A stretch of DNA of 64,000 nucleotides from Arthrinium phaeospermum (taxonomy: Eukaryota > Ascomycota > Sordariomycetes > Amphisphaeriales > Apiosporaceae). Position numbers and translations under genes: made by a program. The notes below the pieces were generated by a model, which worked only from the letters and a program-made list of their open reading frames with translations, was not told where the DNA came from and did not search any database. Of this stretch, positions 10,961 through 23,905 are shown piece by piece. Each line of letters starts with the position of its first letter. Within the stretch, counting starts at the first letter, position 1. The stretch covers positions 2,046,001-2,110,000 of the forward strand of contig QYRS01000003.1 in the NCBI GenBank assembly GCA_006503535.1. The letters are read 5' to 3'.

Positions 10961-13900
10961 TCACCCAGCTACGGGTTTCTTCCCACCTCCAGCAGCCCTA
11001 AAACTGCCGCTCCGCACCCACTCCATGATCTCGAACCCCAATCGACGCTCCAACCTCTCATCCACATACACATCACCCGCACCTGCAGCCGGAGCCGCAG
11101 CCGGAGCCGCGGCGTCTGAAGAGGAGGTGGTGGGCGCCGCCGCCGCCGCCGCCGCCCCGCTGGTGGCGGCGACGACGGCAGTACCGGGCACGCGCAGCAC
11201 CACGACGGCCGGGTTGGCGAACTCGAGGCAGTTGTTGCCGCGGACCTCGTCGGCCGACTGGCACAGCTTAACGTAGATGGTCAAGTCCGGCCCGACGATG
11301 CCGCGCCACAGCGTCGCCACCCACTTCCAGTGGTCCTCGGGCTGGTACGCGTCCGTCATGGGCAGCGCGGCGGCGTAGCGGTCGCTCTGGGTGAGCGAGT
11401 AGCCGGTGCCGAAGACGGCGACGGGGACTTTGCTGCTGCTGTTGATTGTCTCCGGGGCGCTAGTAGCTGAAACGGAGGAGGGTTCTGGGGGGTTGGCGGC
11501 GGCGGTTGGACCAGACGGAGAAGTTCCTCGGGTGGGGTTCGTGGTGATAAACTTGATTACCTCCTCGGAGGTGCGATGCCACTTGAGCATCTGGCCGATG
11601 TAATTCGCCATGGGGTTAGACAGAGGCTGGTTGTTGCTATGTTGCACAGAGCCCTGATCGACAGTATTGCTACCATTTGCGTCCTGGTCTGTTGTGGCAG
11701 ACTTCAGGCGGCTCGAGTCCCCATGGTCATCATCACCATTAGGGCCATTCCATGTTCTCACCACGCACTCGCCCGAGATGCTCAGCGCCTTCTCCACCAC
11801 GGCCGCGACTTCTTTCAGCACTCCGGGCCCCGCCGCGGCCCCTTCGATAGCAATGATGGGGCCTCGGGTCTCGAACGGGGGCGCACCGGGTGTGGGTGGC
11901 TTGAGGGGCGGGCTGATGACACGCAGCATATTCAGCTTCAACATGTAATTCTGTCCCCAGCGTGACGGTGGTGGAGTGGAGCTATGGTGTTGGGGGTGTC
12001 GTTGCTGTGTTGTCTGCTGAACTTGACGCGCCACTTGCTGATGCTGCTGTTGCGATTGCGCGTGCTGCTGAGGCATGCCATTCTGCATTATGCCTAAGCC
12101 AGTCACGGCGTTCGGGTGGCCACTGCCGGGAGCGGCTTCTATGGCCGAGTTCATGTTGGGCGAATTCGGCAACTGGGTTTGCAGTGGTGGCAGCCTCAGC
12201 GACTCGTCAAACGCACCGCCTGACCGCGATGGAGTTTGTACCGGGCCTGGGTACGAAATGGAAGGGCGAGGAGGAGGCTGCATCTCCACCATACCGTTGT
12301 TACTCGATCGATATGGTGCCTGTGGCACGCCCCCCATTCCACCACTGGTAGGAGGTCGCGGCAGACGGTTCCCTCCCGCCACGTTCCCTTGGTATGGCCC
12401 AGGCGGTCCGATGCCGCCACTGAAAGAAGGCCGGTGGTTCAGCTGTTGCCCATGTGCTTGCTGTGCGTACCTTGGGTCCCCAGCCCCCGGATACGGGGCA
12501 TAGCCCATGGGCGGCGACCCCGGCATGTACGCGCCGCCCCCGTTGACGCGTCTCCGTTTGGCCACGGTGTCTGCGTGCGTGGGCGACGACATGGACATCA
12601 TGGCGTAGTCCTCTTCGATATCCCGCAAGTGCGGCTGCGTGTAGCGGCGTCCGTGACTGTCGACCGACATCATGCTAGCGGAACTGCCGCGGCGCATCAA
12701 GTGATCCGTCTCGATGACGCGCGGATTGGGCGTCATATACGCCGGTATATGACCAGGGGGTCCCCCTGCCATGGATGGCGTATGTGCGGTTAGAGGTGGT
12801 GGTGGTGCGGCTGCAGCAAACGGCGTGGACGGTGTCCGTGGCGTCGCGATGTAGCGGCCTCCGCACTTGTTGCAGCGGCTGGGGTCCTCGCCCGCTGCTG
12901 TGGTCTTGTGTCCAGCGCTGTGCGCGTTGTTACCGTTCTGGTTCTGGTTCTTCCCGCCCCGGCGCGGCTGGTACCGGTAGTCCGGGTACTGGCGCTGGTG
13001 CCTTACCTTTTCCTCCTCGGCGAGCCGCTTCCACGAGTTCTTGACTTCCTCCGGCTGCTCACGCCACTGCTCTCCGATCAGCTTGGAGATGTCGGGGTTG
13101 GCAAGTCCGGGGTTCTTGGCTGCTACGATGGCTTGGTAGTGTTGACGGTAAAGGATGAAAGCTGTACACGCAACGAACAGTCAGTAAAAAGAAAAGAAAA
13201 AGGCTTCTTGTCAATTGATTGCTCAATGGAGTTTTGGACGATCGAAATCCAAGGCATGAACCGAAACGCTGTAAGGGGGAAAAAAAGTGAATAGGGGCTT
13301 AGGGTATATGACAACAGAACGGAAAATGGGATTCTGTGAAGCCGACTAAGGAGTCTTAGTCCCTTTCATGAATCCCTAATACACCTGCTCCTTTGCTCTA
13401 TGCAAGGGGCAATCCACAAAGAGCCTAGCCAAGGAGCGGTGGCCATCTTGGGTCATTAGGCAGTGCCCCCTGGGTAGGACAAGTGTACCATTTCTGTTGA
13501 TTAATCGACAAGGAACAATTGTTCAATACTCACTGCCAATCCCATCGCGTGGCCATGTATCGGCTCGTTTGTGGCTTTAGGCGATACGTAGAAACTGACA
13601 GAACAAGGGGGGACGCGTCAAGAAGGAGGCCGAAGGAAAAGAGTAGAACTGGTTTGTAGAGGGAAAATTCGAAAACGCAAGAGACGAAAGGATGGGAAAA
13701 AAGAAGTATAGCTTACCGTTTCGAGGCCGTGGGACTTTCGGCGCTTTTGTACATAGACAAATCAAGTCCCGTGGCCCGCCGCCAACGTCCAGAGGCGTTG
13801 CCAGCGATCGCCCTGTTGCCGGTGTGTAGAGGCTCAGGTCCTGGAGCCGCGGGTGCTTGTTGGCTTCGTGAATGTCTATGCTTGCGGCCCTCTTGCGGAC

Positions 13901-14461
13901 GCCGGGTTTCGTCGTCGCAGTCGAGGACGGCGAGGCTGAGCCGTCCGGGTTATCGTTGCCGTGGTTGTTGTTGTTGCTGCTGTTATTGTTATTGCTCTCC
14001 TCGGCAGCCGGTCTTCCACTAATACTGCTACTACTGTCGTTAAAGTCGTTTGACGGCGTTGAGGGGTAGTGTGGGGGATAAGAAGGAAGAGGAGGTGCCG
14101 ATGCCGGTACTGGTATGTGAAGAGGAGTTGGTATTAACCTGTGCTGTTGCTGGGGGTTGTTCTCCTCGTAGTGGGTTTGCTGTTGTGGATGTTGGGGTGG
14201 CGGTAGCAGTGAAGGAGGATGTGAAGGAAAACCAAAGCCGTTTCTAGATGTGGCCATGGCAGGTTGGCTCATGGGCCTTGCTAGTGAGGAGGGATCGCCA
14301 CTGGAGGAGACCAGGCCATCATCATGCTTGCTGTCGTTGGTATAGGGGACAGGTGAAGGTTGAAGTAGACGCTGGTGATGAGGCTGCGGATCTGTCGTAG
14401 TGGTGGAAGTGGAAGTGGCGATGCTAGAATGTGTCGAGTTGTTGCCGGCTACGTCTGCCAT
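10961..14461 (-). CDS. HMG-box (MATA_HMG class) transcription factor with CxxC motif
   Basis: Two exons, complement(10961..13161, 13717..14461), 981 aa. The ATG at 14461 (ACCATGG context) opens a low-complexity Ser/Thr/Asn/Pro-rich region of about 200 residues. The 555-bp intron interrupts an alanine codon inside the HMG box. Donor GTAAGC, acceptor TACAG and phase 1 join KVPRPRN to AFILYRQHYQ exactly as the family requires. HMG box about 242-312, then a basic RYQPRRGGK stretch and a CNKC motif (C345, C348) that may be half of a small zinc site. A long, mostly disordered C-terminal half follows, with Gln/His tracts and a better conserved block (SEEVIKFITTNP, DHWKWVATLWRGIVGPDLTIYV). MATA_HMG proteins bind bent DNA and control mating and sexual development (MAT1-2-1, Ste11, FMF-1). 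This looks like an autosomal relative, but I cannot say which one. Confidence 0.85.
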
Positions 14462-16644
14462 GGTTCAAATTTGGCAAGGGGAAATTGAAGGGGGGTGTTG
14501 ACATATGCCAGTTGCTCCTCCGTCTCTTTGAGCTAGGGCCCTGTCTCGTTTTCTTCCCTCCTTGTTTCTTGTGTTTCGATTACGTTCCGTCCTCTCAGCA
14601 GCGTTCGTAAGTGGGAGCACGAGGGTGGGAGATTTGACAAACGGGGAGACCGCAGATAGTTGTGGACCAATTATAGTAGGATGAGAGACATCCAATGCTC
14701 TCAAGTCTCGCGTTGCTTACAAACCGCCGACTTTTCTCTCTTTTCGCCAAAATTACGCACACCCACGTCGTGATGGTCGTTGTTAAGATTGATAAAGGTA
14801 GGTAGACCTCGAAAGAAGCAGTCAGGTGTAGAGTCTCGGTTCAGGATATGGTTGAGAAGGTATCCCCGTCCACGTAGAGTGTTGATGGACTTGACATATG
14901 ATGAAGGGAGTAGTTGTTACTGAGAGACAGAGGTAGTAATGAGAAAGGCGAGGGGGCTGCTATTGTGTATATGATGTCTTAAGTAATTGTATTGTCTTTC
15001 CTTGAGGTACCTCCTTCTTTCTTTCTTCTCTCTTGCGGTTCCTTGTTGAGCTGGGGGGTTAGGGTAGGAGTAGTAGCGTGAAAACGATGAAAGACAGCAC
15101 AGGTAACAATACAAGGGCAGAAGGGGGAGAGGAGGCGTCGATAGGCCAGATGCACCTCCGCAGGACAAGAGACAGGTATTGGAAGAATGGATTGATCAGG
15201 GTTGGGCGCGGGAAGAGAGCATGATGTGGGTAATGGTTTGGGAATGGTCTGAAGCCGAGAAGACTTGGAGAGAGGAGGGAGATGGGGCTTTCCTTCAGTT
15301 GCGTCAAAGAAGAAAGAGAGGAAGGACTAAGGACTTGTTGGGATTGTTTCCTTTGTGTTGACAGTTGAGGAAAGTGGGCTCTCTCTCCTCATACCGTCCT
15401 TTCTCTCTTTCACCTCTTTCTCCAACAACGATCTGCCACTGGCCTTGGGCGAAGAGAAAAGCGACGACGATGAAAGGCAGCGAGGCGACGGGAAAAGCTA
15501 TGGGCACAAAACAATGATGAGCCTATCCCTGTATCATCGTTGCCGCTGTGTCAAAAGTTGACGGGAGGCGGGATGGCGAGAATGATGTGCTGTACATCTA
15601 AAGGGGGCAGGGTGCGTATGGATGTAGCTTGCATGGAAGCAGGCCTGTGGTCATTCGGGTTTCTCGACTGTCGTCCTGTTACCGATGTCTTTCTCATATC
15701 TCATCTGTCATATATTCCACAGCTTGTAGTCAAGTAAGAGAAGGGACATATGGGCAGAACTGGGCAAAACTGGGCAGGCCAAACCGCCAGATGGCAAGGT
15801 ATTGGGCAGGCATATGTCTCGGGAATATACTGGGCGTCCAAGCTGCTGCAGATAGAGCAATAGCCACATAGACGCCTCATATTCCCCTCGTCCATTTTCT
15901 TTGTCCTGGGGTATGCGTTTGTAATGCCGTTTCCGGGATAGGCGGGTGTGCATATGGGCCATACCCAGCCAAGCGAGACATTCGTCGGAAGAGATATATA
16001 ACGGAGAAACGACGCAAGAACAGCAAGACATGTACCATAGTCGGCCCAACCAACAGTCCGGGCAGTATAGAAAAGAGGAGGCCAAGTCCAGCCACGTCTA
16101 ACTCGATAGCAGGCAGCCATGTTGAAGAAGTGGTTGTACAATTAGCCAATGCCTTGCTCGGTCTGTGCCGTCTGGAATGCTGCTAGCATTGCAGCGCCCT
16201 TTGCACGCACACGCTGCCGAGAAACTCCCCACGTGCGACCAAACTGCCATGCCCTGCTGTGCCATGCCATGTAATTGTTGACATTTATTTCATCACGTGC
16301 GAAGAAGCTGTCACTGTCGTCAGTTTCAAGTTTCGCAGTGTCTTGAGGCTCCAAAATATAGAATTAGCAATGCTACGCCCCACGGCCAACCCCAGGTTAC
16401 ACAGTCGTCCGTGCTATTAAACGGCACCGACCGACGAACATCGCCAACAACTTCTAACGAGTAACCGGGGAAATTTTTCTGAGACTCCAAACAACGCCCA
16501 TTAGTTTTGTTCCTACAGCCAATTCTTTCCTTGCCGGTCAATACATCCAAAGGGGAGGTGTTCCCTTTTCGTTCGCCGGGCCAACAGATGACGGATACTT
16601 CTCCCGTTTATGTCTCAGGTGTTCCCGCTTTACCTGTCTATGGT
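14462..16644. other. Long leader/spacer upstream of the HMG gene
   Basis: 2.2 kb between the HMG gene start and the 3' end of RVB1. On the minus strand the part at about 14500-15560 is pyrimidine-rich with many CTTTCT and CCTTC tracts, as in long 5' UTRs of fungal regulatory genes. Short open frames (for example 15701-16141 minus) show no family features. An RNA or leader with upstream ORFs is possible but unproved. Confidence 0.4.
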
Positions 16645-18281
<1,637 letters not shown>

Positions 18282-19384
18282 CTTGACGGACTCGAGGCTC
18301 AAAGCCTACGGAAAATTTGGCAATTATTTACTCTGCGGGGTAATTGCGAGGCTGCAATGGCGGTGATACGGGTGCTGGGTTGGAGGTTTTCAGGCGGTGG
18401 ATGGAGATCGAAGAATGTTGTAATTGCGGCCAGGTGAAGTTTAAGCGGGCTGGAGATACTGGAAGCTGCAGCTCCCAAGCTCGCGAACTTTCTTTTTGGC
18501 GTCGCGCGCCCGGTACGCCAATCAACTGGTCTCGCTAGTACCTCAGTACTTCATTCGTCCAGGTGGGTTCTGCGCCACACTTGGAACACCTACCAGACCT
18601 ATCTACTGTTACTGACCTCGAACGTATTCCTCCTTTTGTATTTGATAGTTTAGTTGCTTCATTAATATACCGAATTATGAAATTTACCTACTTAGATGTA
18701 CGTAATTGTAAGCAAATCTGTAATTCTTTGGTTTCTCAGGTGCGCTTTCTATCGATACATCTCTTATGGCATTGCTTTCATTGGCCAAGCCACAATTAAC
18801 CATGTAGGATCCCAAGTCTTGTGTGGCGCTTACACCACGGACGAGGTAGCAGGTTCTATGTCGAACTGGGACGTCACAAACAGGCCAATAAAGGAAAACC
18901 TCGCCCATGGTTTGTGGTAATGGATAATGGATAGCAATACTACATTCTACGGTGGTCTTTGGTGGTTTTCCGTGTGGTGCCCGGAAAACACAAAAGATAA
19001 TGCGTGTTTGGCGAGTCTTGTTTCGCTTTGTCACATTGTTAGCGTACATATGTTCTGCAACTGTCAAACAGGTAACGGGCGGGCATGGAGTTCACAGCCG
19101 GGGAAAGTGTAGGTACTCTACATCATATTGTTCAATTCAGCCTACTGGAATCTACATAGCCCAGTCTGGTAGCCTTTCTCCGAAAGAGAACAACACCAAT
19201 TTAGAAGGTTCTTTATACGAGCACCAGGCTTCAAAGAACCTTCAGGAGAATAGCAGTGCTCCGCTCACCCATAAAGCGAGGATATATAATGGTCAAGTCC
19301 TATCCCACGTAGAGTTAGGTACGCTACTTTGATAAACCCATCCCAAACCCGTATCCCAACCCATACATTCATCCCATCAACATT
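18282..19384. other. Spacer upstream of RVB1, no gene supported
   Basis: Contains the RVB1 promoter. Open frames of up to about 127 codons occur on both strands but have no recognisable composition, motif or splice support. Confidence 0.4.
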
Positions 19385-19657
19385 ATGGTCAGCTCAGGCT
19401 CTTCCAGAAAGGGCGGCTGCACGAGGACCGGCACTGGTACAAGCAGGGCAAGCACCAGTGCCAGCAGAAATACTGCCACGGCTGATGAGATTAAGTCGGA
19501 CAGAAGTAGCAGCAGCAGCTCCAAGAAGATGCCCTGGAACGACCCCAACAATAAGTACAAGGTTGATTGGGACAGGTTCGAAGCCGGCCATCCCAAGGAC
19601 CGCCCTATGGAGCATAACCAGAAGAAGCGGCCACGTCCCGAGGGCGTCTCGGATTAG
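19385..19657 (+). CDS. Small disordered hypothetical protein
   Basis: 90 aa from an ATG at 19385. The first half is Ser/Thr/Arg-rich low complexity. The second half is less random (KKMPWNDPNNKYKVDWDRF, then EAGHPKDRPMEHNQKK) and ends in a basic tail. No signal peptide, membrane segment or known domain. An overlapping frame (19329-19943) is longer but looks like background. The gene-like part is the W/D/K-rich second half, which reads like a conserved short motif; I do not recognise a family. It could be a small nuclear or cytosolic disordered protein, or a chance frame. Confidence 0.4.
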   Translation: MVSSGSSRKGGCTRTGTGTSRASTSASRNTATADEIKSDRSSSSSSKKMPWNDPNNKYKVDWDRFEAGHPKDRPMEHNQKKRPRPEGVSD

Positions 19658-19945
19658 CAGATCAAGCGCGACTACAAAACCGAGATGTAACCCAATGCTC
19701 AGCACGGTAGATGATTATTGGTGGTTGGGCCTTGTCAAAGAAAGAGCTATCCAGTCCACTGATTTTTCCCGATCATGTGAGACAGTAATAGGAGGCGGCA
19801 CAAGGATAGTACTAATGATGTGGCGATACAAAAAGTTCGATTACCACTCTGTGCGTGACTTGTTATGTATGGTAAAGAAACACTCTATTCGATGCCCGAG
19901 TCCACATGTGTTGAACCAAGAGTCATGTCTGGACCAATTCTAGGC

Positions 19946-21655
19946 CTACTCCCTCGTTGCACTGTTCCCGCTAACAGCATCATCGCCATCCATTGACTCT
20001 AACAGCACAACCCCTTCCTCTGCTGCCGTGTCCACATCGTATTCCCTCATCTGCGGACGCCCCATCCCCCCATCCCCACGCTCCTGCTCCTGCTCCTTGT
20101 CGCCACTGTCTTTCGTGACGACGACCCAGAGGGCACTGCCCACAATGAGCGCGCAGCCCACGACCGTGACCCAGCTCATATGCTCCCCGAATAGCCATCG
20201 ATCAAATCCCGCCGAGAAGAGCATGTTCGTATAGATCATGGCCGTGGCCCGGTTCGCCCCTGTGGCCTTCCCTTTCTTCTTCTGCCTCCTCGTCATTTCT
20301 TCTCCTCCTCCTTCCTCACCGTCATCATCGTCATCATCAACATTGGACGCCGGCGAAGAAGAGGCCACAGCGATGCCGCTAGTCATGAGAAACTGCGTGG
20401 AGAAGCCACACACGCTGATGAGCACCAGCAGTCCAGCCTGGCGCCACGACGCAGGCGGCGCGAAGCGCATCAGGGGCTGGTCGAGGTCCAAGACGGGACC
20501 GAGGGTCAGGGCCGCCGTCGTCACGACCACGCAGCCGACGCTGAAGTAGTTCACCGAGATCAGAGTATGGGCGCGGGTCCCGATCTTTCGCAGTGTGACG
20601 ATGGTGAGGGCACCGCCAAGGACTCCAATCAGCGCGGACAGGATGGCGATCAGCCGGTCCGCAGGCGCGGGTTCCGTACCCACAGCCGGGTTGCCTCCTG
20701 CTCCTCCTGCAACTGACGTATTACCACTGCCTCCCACGCCGAGCAAAACCCCTTCCGCAGCCGACCCGTCCACTGCAGCCGCGACACCGACCCCCATGGC
20801 ACTCGGATCGTCCACCGCGGTCCCCGCCGCCAGCAACGAGATCGGGCGCGCGATCAGCACGACGCCGGCCAGGGCGAGGAAGGACGCCAGCTGCTCCCGG
20901 CGCGTGAACCGGTCATGCATGAGAACGTGGCACAGGTACCCCGCCAGCGTCGGGGCCAGAAAAGAAATAACGACAGCTTCAGCAAGCGGCAGGTAGATCA
21001 TGGAGTACCATAGGCCGTAGAGGCCCATGAACCCGGCGACACTGCGAAGCAGGAGCAAGCCCCGCACGGCCTGAATGCCGAGCACCGCGTCCTGCCAGCT
21101 CTCGCGGCTGCGCCCGCTCCTTCTACTACGCCGCTGCGAGTAGTAGGTCCAAAGCCCGCTGAAGAGGGTCGTGGCGCTCATGCGCCAGAAGAGGATCATC
21201 ATGGGGTGCATGGGCCCCGTCTCCTCATCGAGCTCGAGAAGGCGCGTGACGGCGCTCATGAGGGCGGCGAAGAACTGGGACAGGCAGACAAGGATGGGGC
21301 CCTCGTTGCGCCACCACGCGGAGAGCAGACGTTCTCGGAGTGCTGCTACTCGCCCCCCTAGGCCGGTATCCTTTCCGGTGGTGGCAGCGACGTAACCCGG
21401 GGTTCCGATCAAGGACATCCGCGAGCTCGGGGCCGGGGACAGCGATAGGCATCGTATGCCGTTGCCGCCGTTCATCCACGGCAGTGAAGACGAAGACGGC
21501 AATGGCAAGAGCCGGCCGTCCTGTGGGAAACGGCTCGCAGAAAGTGTATGTGGTGTGAGACCCGCCTGCCCGAGGAGTTCCTTCTCTTTGTCATTACTTG
21601 GGGTCTCGCCTGTTGTTATGGGGCGGCCCCGGCGTGCTTGGCCATCGACATGCAT
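19946..21655 (-). CDS. EamA/DMT-superfamily membrane transporter
   Basis: One exon, 569 aa, start ATG at 21655. About 100 polar N-terminal residues precede roughly ten hydrophobic segments arranged as two EamA repeats. The first begins GPILVCLSQFFAALMSAVTRLL and includes the motif FMGLYGLWYSMIYLPLAEAVVISFLAPTL in pieces; the second starts near LIAILSALIGVLGGALTIVTL. Members of this fold move small molecules such as nucleotide sugars, amino acids or metabolites; fungal members similar to yeast YMR253C have no assigned substrate. Two insertions are unusual. One is a Gly/Ala/Val-rich loop between the halves (about 275-330). The other is a strongly acidic and then basic loop (VDDDDDDGEEGGGEE, then RRQKKKGK, about 430-460) before the last helices. 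Substrate not inferable. Confidence 0.85.
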   Translation of the reverse strand: MHVDGQARRGRPITTGETPSNDKEKELLGQAGLTPHTLSASRFPQDGRLLPLPSSSSLPWMNGGNGIRCLSLSPAPSSRMSLIGTPGYVAATTGKDTGLGGRVAALRERLLSAWWRNEGPILVCLSQFFAALMSAVTRLLELDEETGPMHPMMILFWRMSATTLFSGLWTYYSQRRSRRSGRSRESWQDAVLGIQAVRGLLLLRSVAGFMGLYGLWYSMIYLPLAEAVVISFLAPTLAGYLCHVLMHDRFTRREQLASFLALAGVVLIARPISLLAAGTAVDDPSAMGVGVAAAVDGSAAEGVLLGVGGSGNTSVAGGAGGNPAVGTEPAPADRLIAILSALIGVLGGALTIVTLRKIGTRAHTLISVNYFSVGCVVVTTAALTLGPVLDLDQPLMRFAPPASWRQAGLLVLISVCGFSTQFLMTSGIAVASSSPASNVDDDDDDGEEGGGEEMTRRQKKKGKATGANRATAMIYTNMLFSAGFDRWLFGEHMSWVTVVGCALIVGSALWVVVTKDSGDKEQEQERGDGGMGRPQMREYDVDTAAEEGVVLLESMDGDDAVSGNSATRE

Positions 21656-23274
21656 CTTAGAGCGGTATATAAGAATACGGTGTGTTCGAAAATAGATCGG
21701 TTAAGGTTAGGTCAGGACACGAACACCTATAGCCACACGAAGCGATACTATGCGAGGTACCGAGTATTGTCTGGAACACTTTGGTGTCTAATTCCCTCAG
21801 GAGAAGTCTTGAGACATTCGCAGAACCAGGTACAAAAGAGAGCACGAATGCAATATCGCGTATTGCGTGGAAATCTAGATTCTTATTTTATTATAAGTAG
21901 AGCAAGATTGAGAGGATGGACCAGTTCTGTTGTACGCTGCAACAAATTCACAGACAGTGGCTTTACAACATCGAGTTTTGCAGAATGACAAAAGAACCAG
22001 AACAACTGGGGTCGAACATCACTGCGAGAGAGCGATCCCAGCGATAATCGCACCCTCTTCGGCATTCTTTGCGCCTGCAAGGGCGCCGTAGTAGGTGCCA
22101 CTGTGGTTAGGCTGGCCATGGGGGACGGTGCGGGATGTTGGTGTTGGGAGTCAAACCCAAATACTGTTGGAGGGACTGTTGGAGACAGGCACGCAAACAG
22201 TGGCGAGTGGGTGGATCTAGATTAATCGAAGGCGTAAGAACAAGTGGTCGTCTCCAGTAATGGCTAGGGTAGCATACGTGGAGGACGTGATGGGGAATGC
22301 AGCCTTCATGTCTGCAACTGCACGCATCATGAACATGACTCCAAAGGGTTACCATCTTGGGCACACAGTCCGAGGGTTGCCTACCAGCTGGGCAATCATA
22401 TGGAAGATCCAAGGAAGAGCCGCCAGGGTGCCAGGCTCTTCTCGCTGATAGGACGCTGCTTGGTGGGGCTGGCCTATTCAGGATTGCCGGCTCCTGTGGT
22501 TGGTTGCATCCATCCCCGATATCGCCGGATTTGAGCTGCAGCTTGTCCGTTAGCGAGCGAATCGGCCAAGACCCGCCGCGGCATGGGGCTGGGAGGGGCA
22601 TAGCCGGCTGAACCGGTGCCCACGGGGGCCGCAGTGGCTGGCATGCCTGGTAATGAGAAGCCCTGGGATTTTCATTCCCAACAGCTTCACATGATGCCGT
22701 GTGCCAGAGGTTTAGGAGGCTGAACTTTGAAGATCGTATTACTTATGGCCGATACACCAGGTCTCAGGAGTGACACCATGGGAATCCTGAAGAGCAAAAA
22801 GTTCGAAGCGAAATAAAAGTGCCGAGAAGTATGTATTCACATGCAAGCTAGCATGGTGACCTGTAGTATATCCGTAAACCGAACGCCGTCGCTGTGCCTT
22901 GCGCCCCAAAAATGACCAGGTTGCCGTAGCAAACAAAATACGTCCTCAGGCTCCAACACATGAAGCCATGAGCACCACCTTCCATCCGCACCTTTCCCAG
23001 CTTTGGCATGGAGCTTCCAAATTGTCGGCCAACCCCACCGTAACAACAGTGACCAGAGTCGACCGCGACACGGACGGCCAGTCGCATTGCCGTGTGGCGT
23101 TTCGCGAGTTGCCGAGTCGTTCCAAGCCAAACGGTTGATTAACGTAAGAATATGAGTCGGTTAAACCCCGAAATCCTTGTTGCAAAGGGTACATTAGGGA
23201 ACCCAGTCCGGGTCGTCGAAGCTGTGGTTGTAGTATCGGGCCCTGTTACGTTCCCTTCCGTGATGTCGTCCTCA
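21656..23274. other. Spacer with no supported gene
   Basis: 1.6 kb between the transporter start and the TAF13 stop. The part at 21660-22000 is AT-rich. Open frames here have unbiased composition and no family features. Confidence 0.4.
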
Positions 23275-23905
23275 TCAGACTGCGCTGCCCCCCATCTTTC
23301 TCTTTTTCCGCGGGCCATCCTGGCTCTTCTTGACGCTCTCCATGATATCCTCGTCGTCATCGTCGAGGCCCAGCAGCTCATCGTCGCCATGAACCTGCGA
23401 GCCGGACGCCCCAGCACCATTCGTGGCCTGGCCGCCAAGACCGCCTGCGAGCGCGCCTGCCTCGTCCTTTCCCTGGCTCTTGAGTACTGCGTCGTCGTCG
23501 GGCTGGAAAGCCCTGCGCATCTCCTTGATGTGTTTCCGCTTCTCGACCATGGCGGCCACGCGGCCCAGGTACTGCGGGTTCCGCCGCAGCGAGAACTCAA
23601 AGTCGTCGAACTTGAGCTTCTGGCGGCTGGCGTACTGCGCGTGCTGGCTGGCCTCGAAGCAGACGCCCTCGAGGAACTCGGTCATGATCTCGTCCATGAC
23701 GCGGACGGTGTCGGGAAGCGGCTGGGGCACATCCCCGTACGCGTACATGAGTGCAGAGACTGGGAGATGATAGCACACGTTAGATAACGGCTGCGTAGGG
23801 CAATTGTTCGATGCACCGCAGGGCACCAGAGGGAGCAAGCTTACGGTCCTTAGCCGCGAACGTCTCCTTGCCAACATTCTTTCCAGCTCGCGCGCGAGGT
23901 TCCAT
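23275..23905 (-). CDS. TAF13: TFIID subunit TAF13
   Basis: Two exons, complement(23275..23759, 23845..23905), 181 aa. The start is the ATG at 23905 (MEPRARAGKN). The 85-bp intron has donor GTAAGC, branch TCTAAC and acceptor CCCAG, joining KD to LSALMYAYGD in phase 1. The histone-fold domain covers about residues 18-105, with LSALMYAYGDVPQP, VRVMDEIMTEFLEGV, CFEASQHAQ and LKFDDFEFSLRRNP all typical of TAF13. In the family it pairs with TAF11 and touches TBP in the TFIID lobe needed for promoter recognition. The tail is Gly/Ala-rich, then acidic (DDELLGLDDDDED) and basic (KKRKM), probably disordered with a nuclear signal. Divergent from KSH1, sharing a 653-bp promoter. Confidence 0.93.

Noticed and set aside
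12995..13010. GTAAGG within the HMG box as a splice donor
   Set aside because: Reading straight through gives the conserved EEEKVRHQRQYPDYRYQPRR end of the box.
15701..16149. Minus-strand open frames of up to 146 codons between the HMG gene and RVB1
   Set aside because: Three frames are open at once with no motif, so likely chance.
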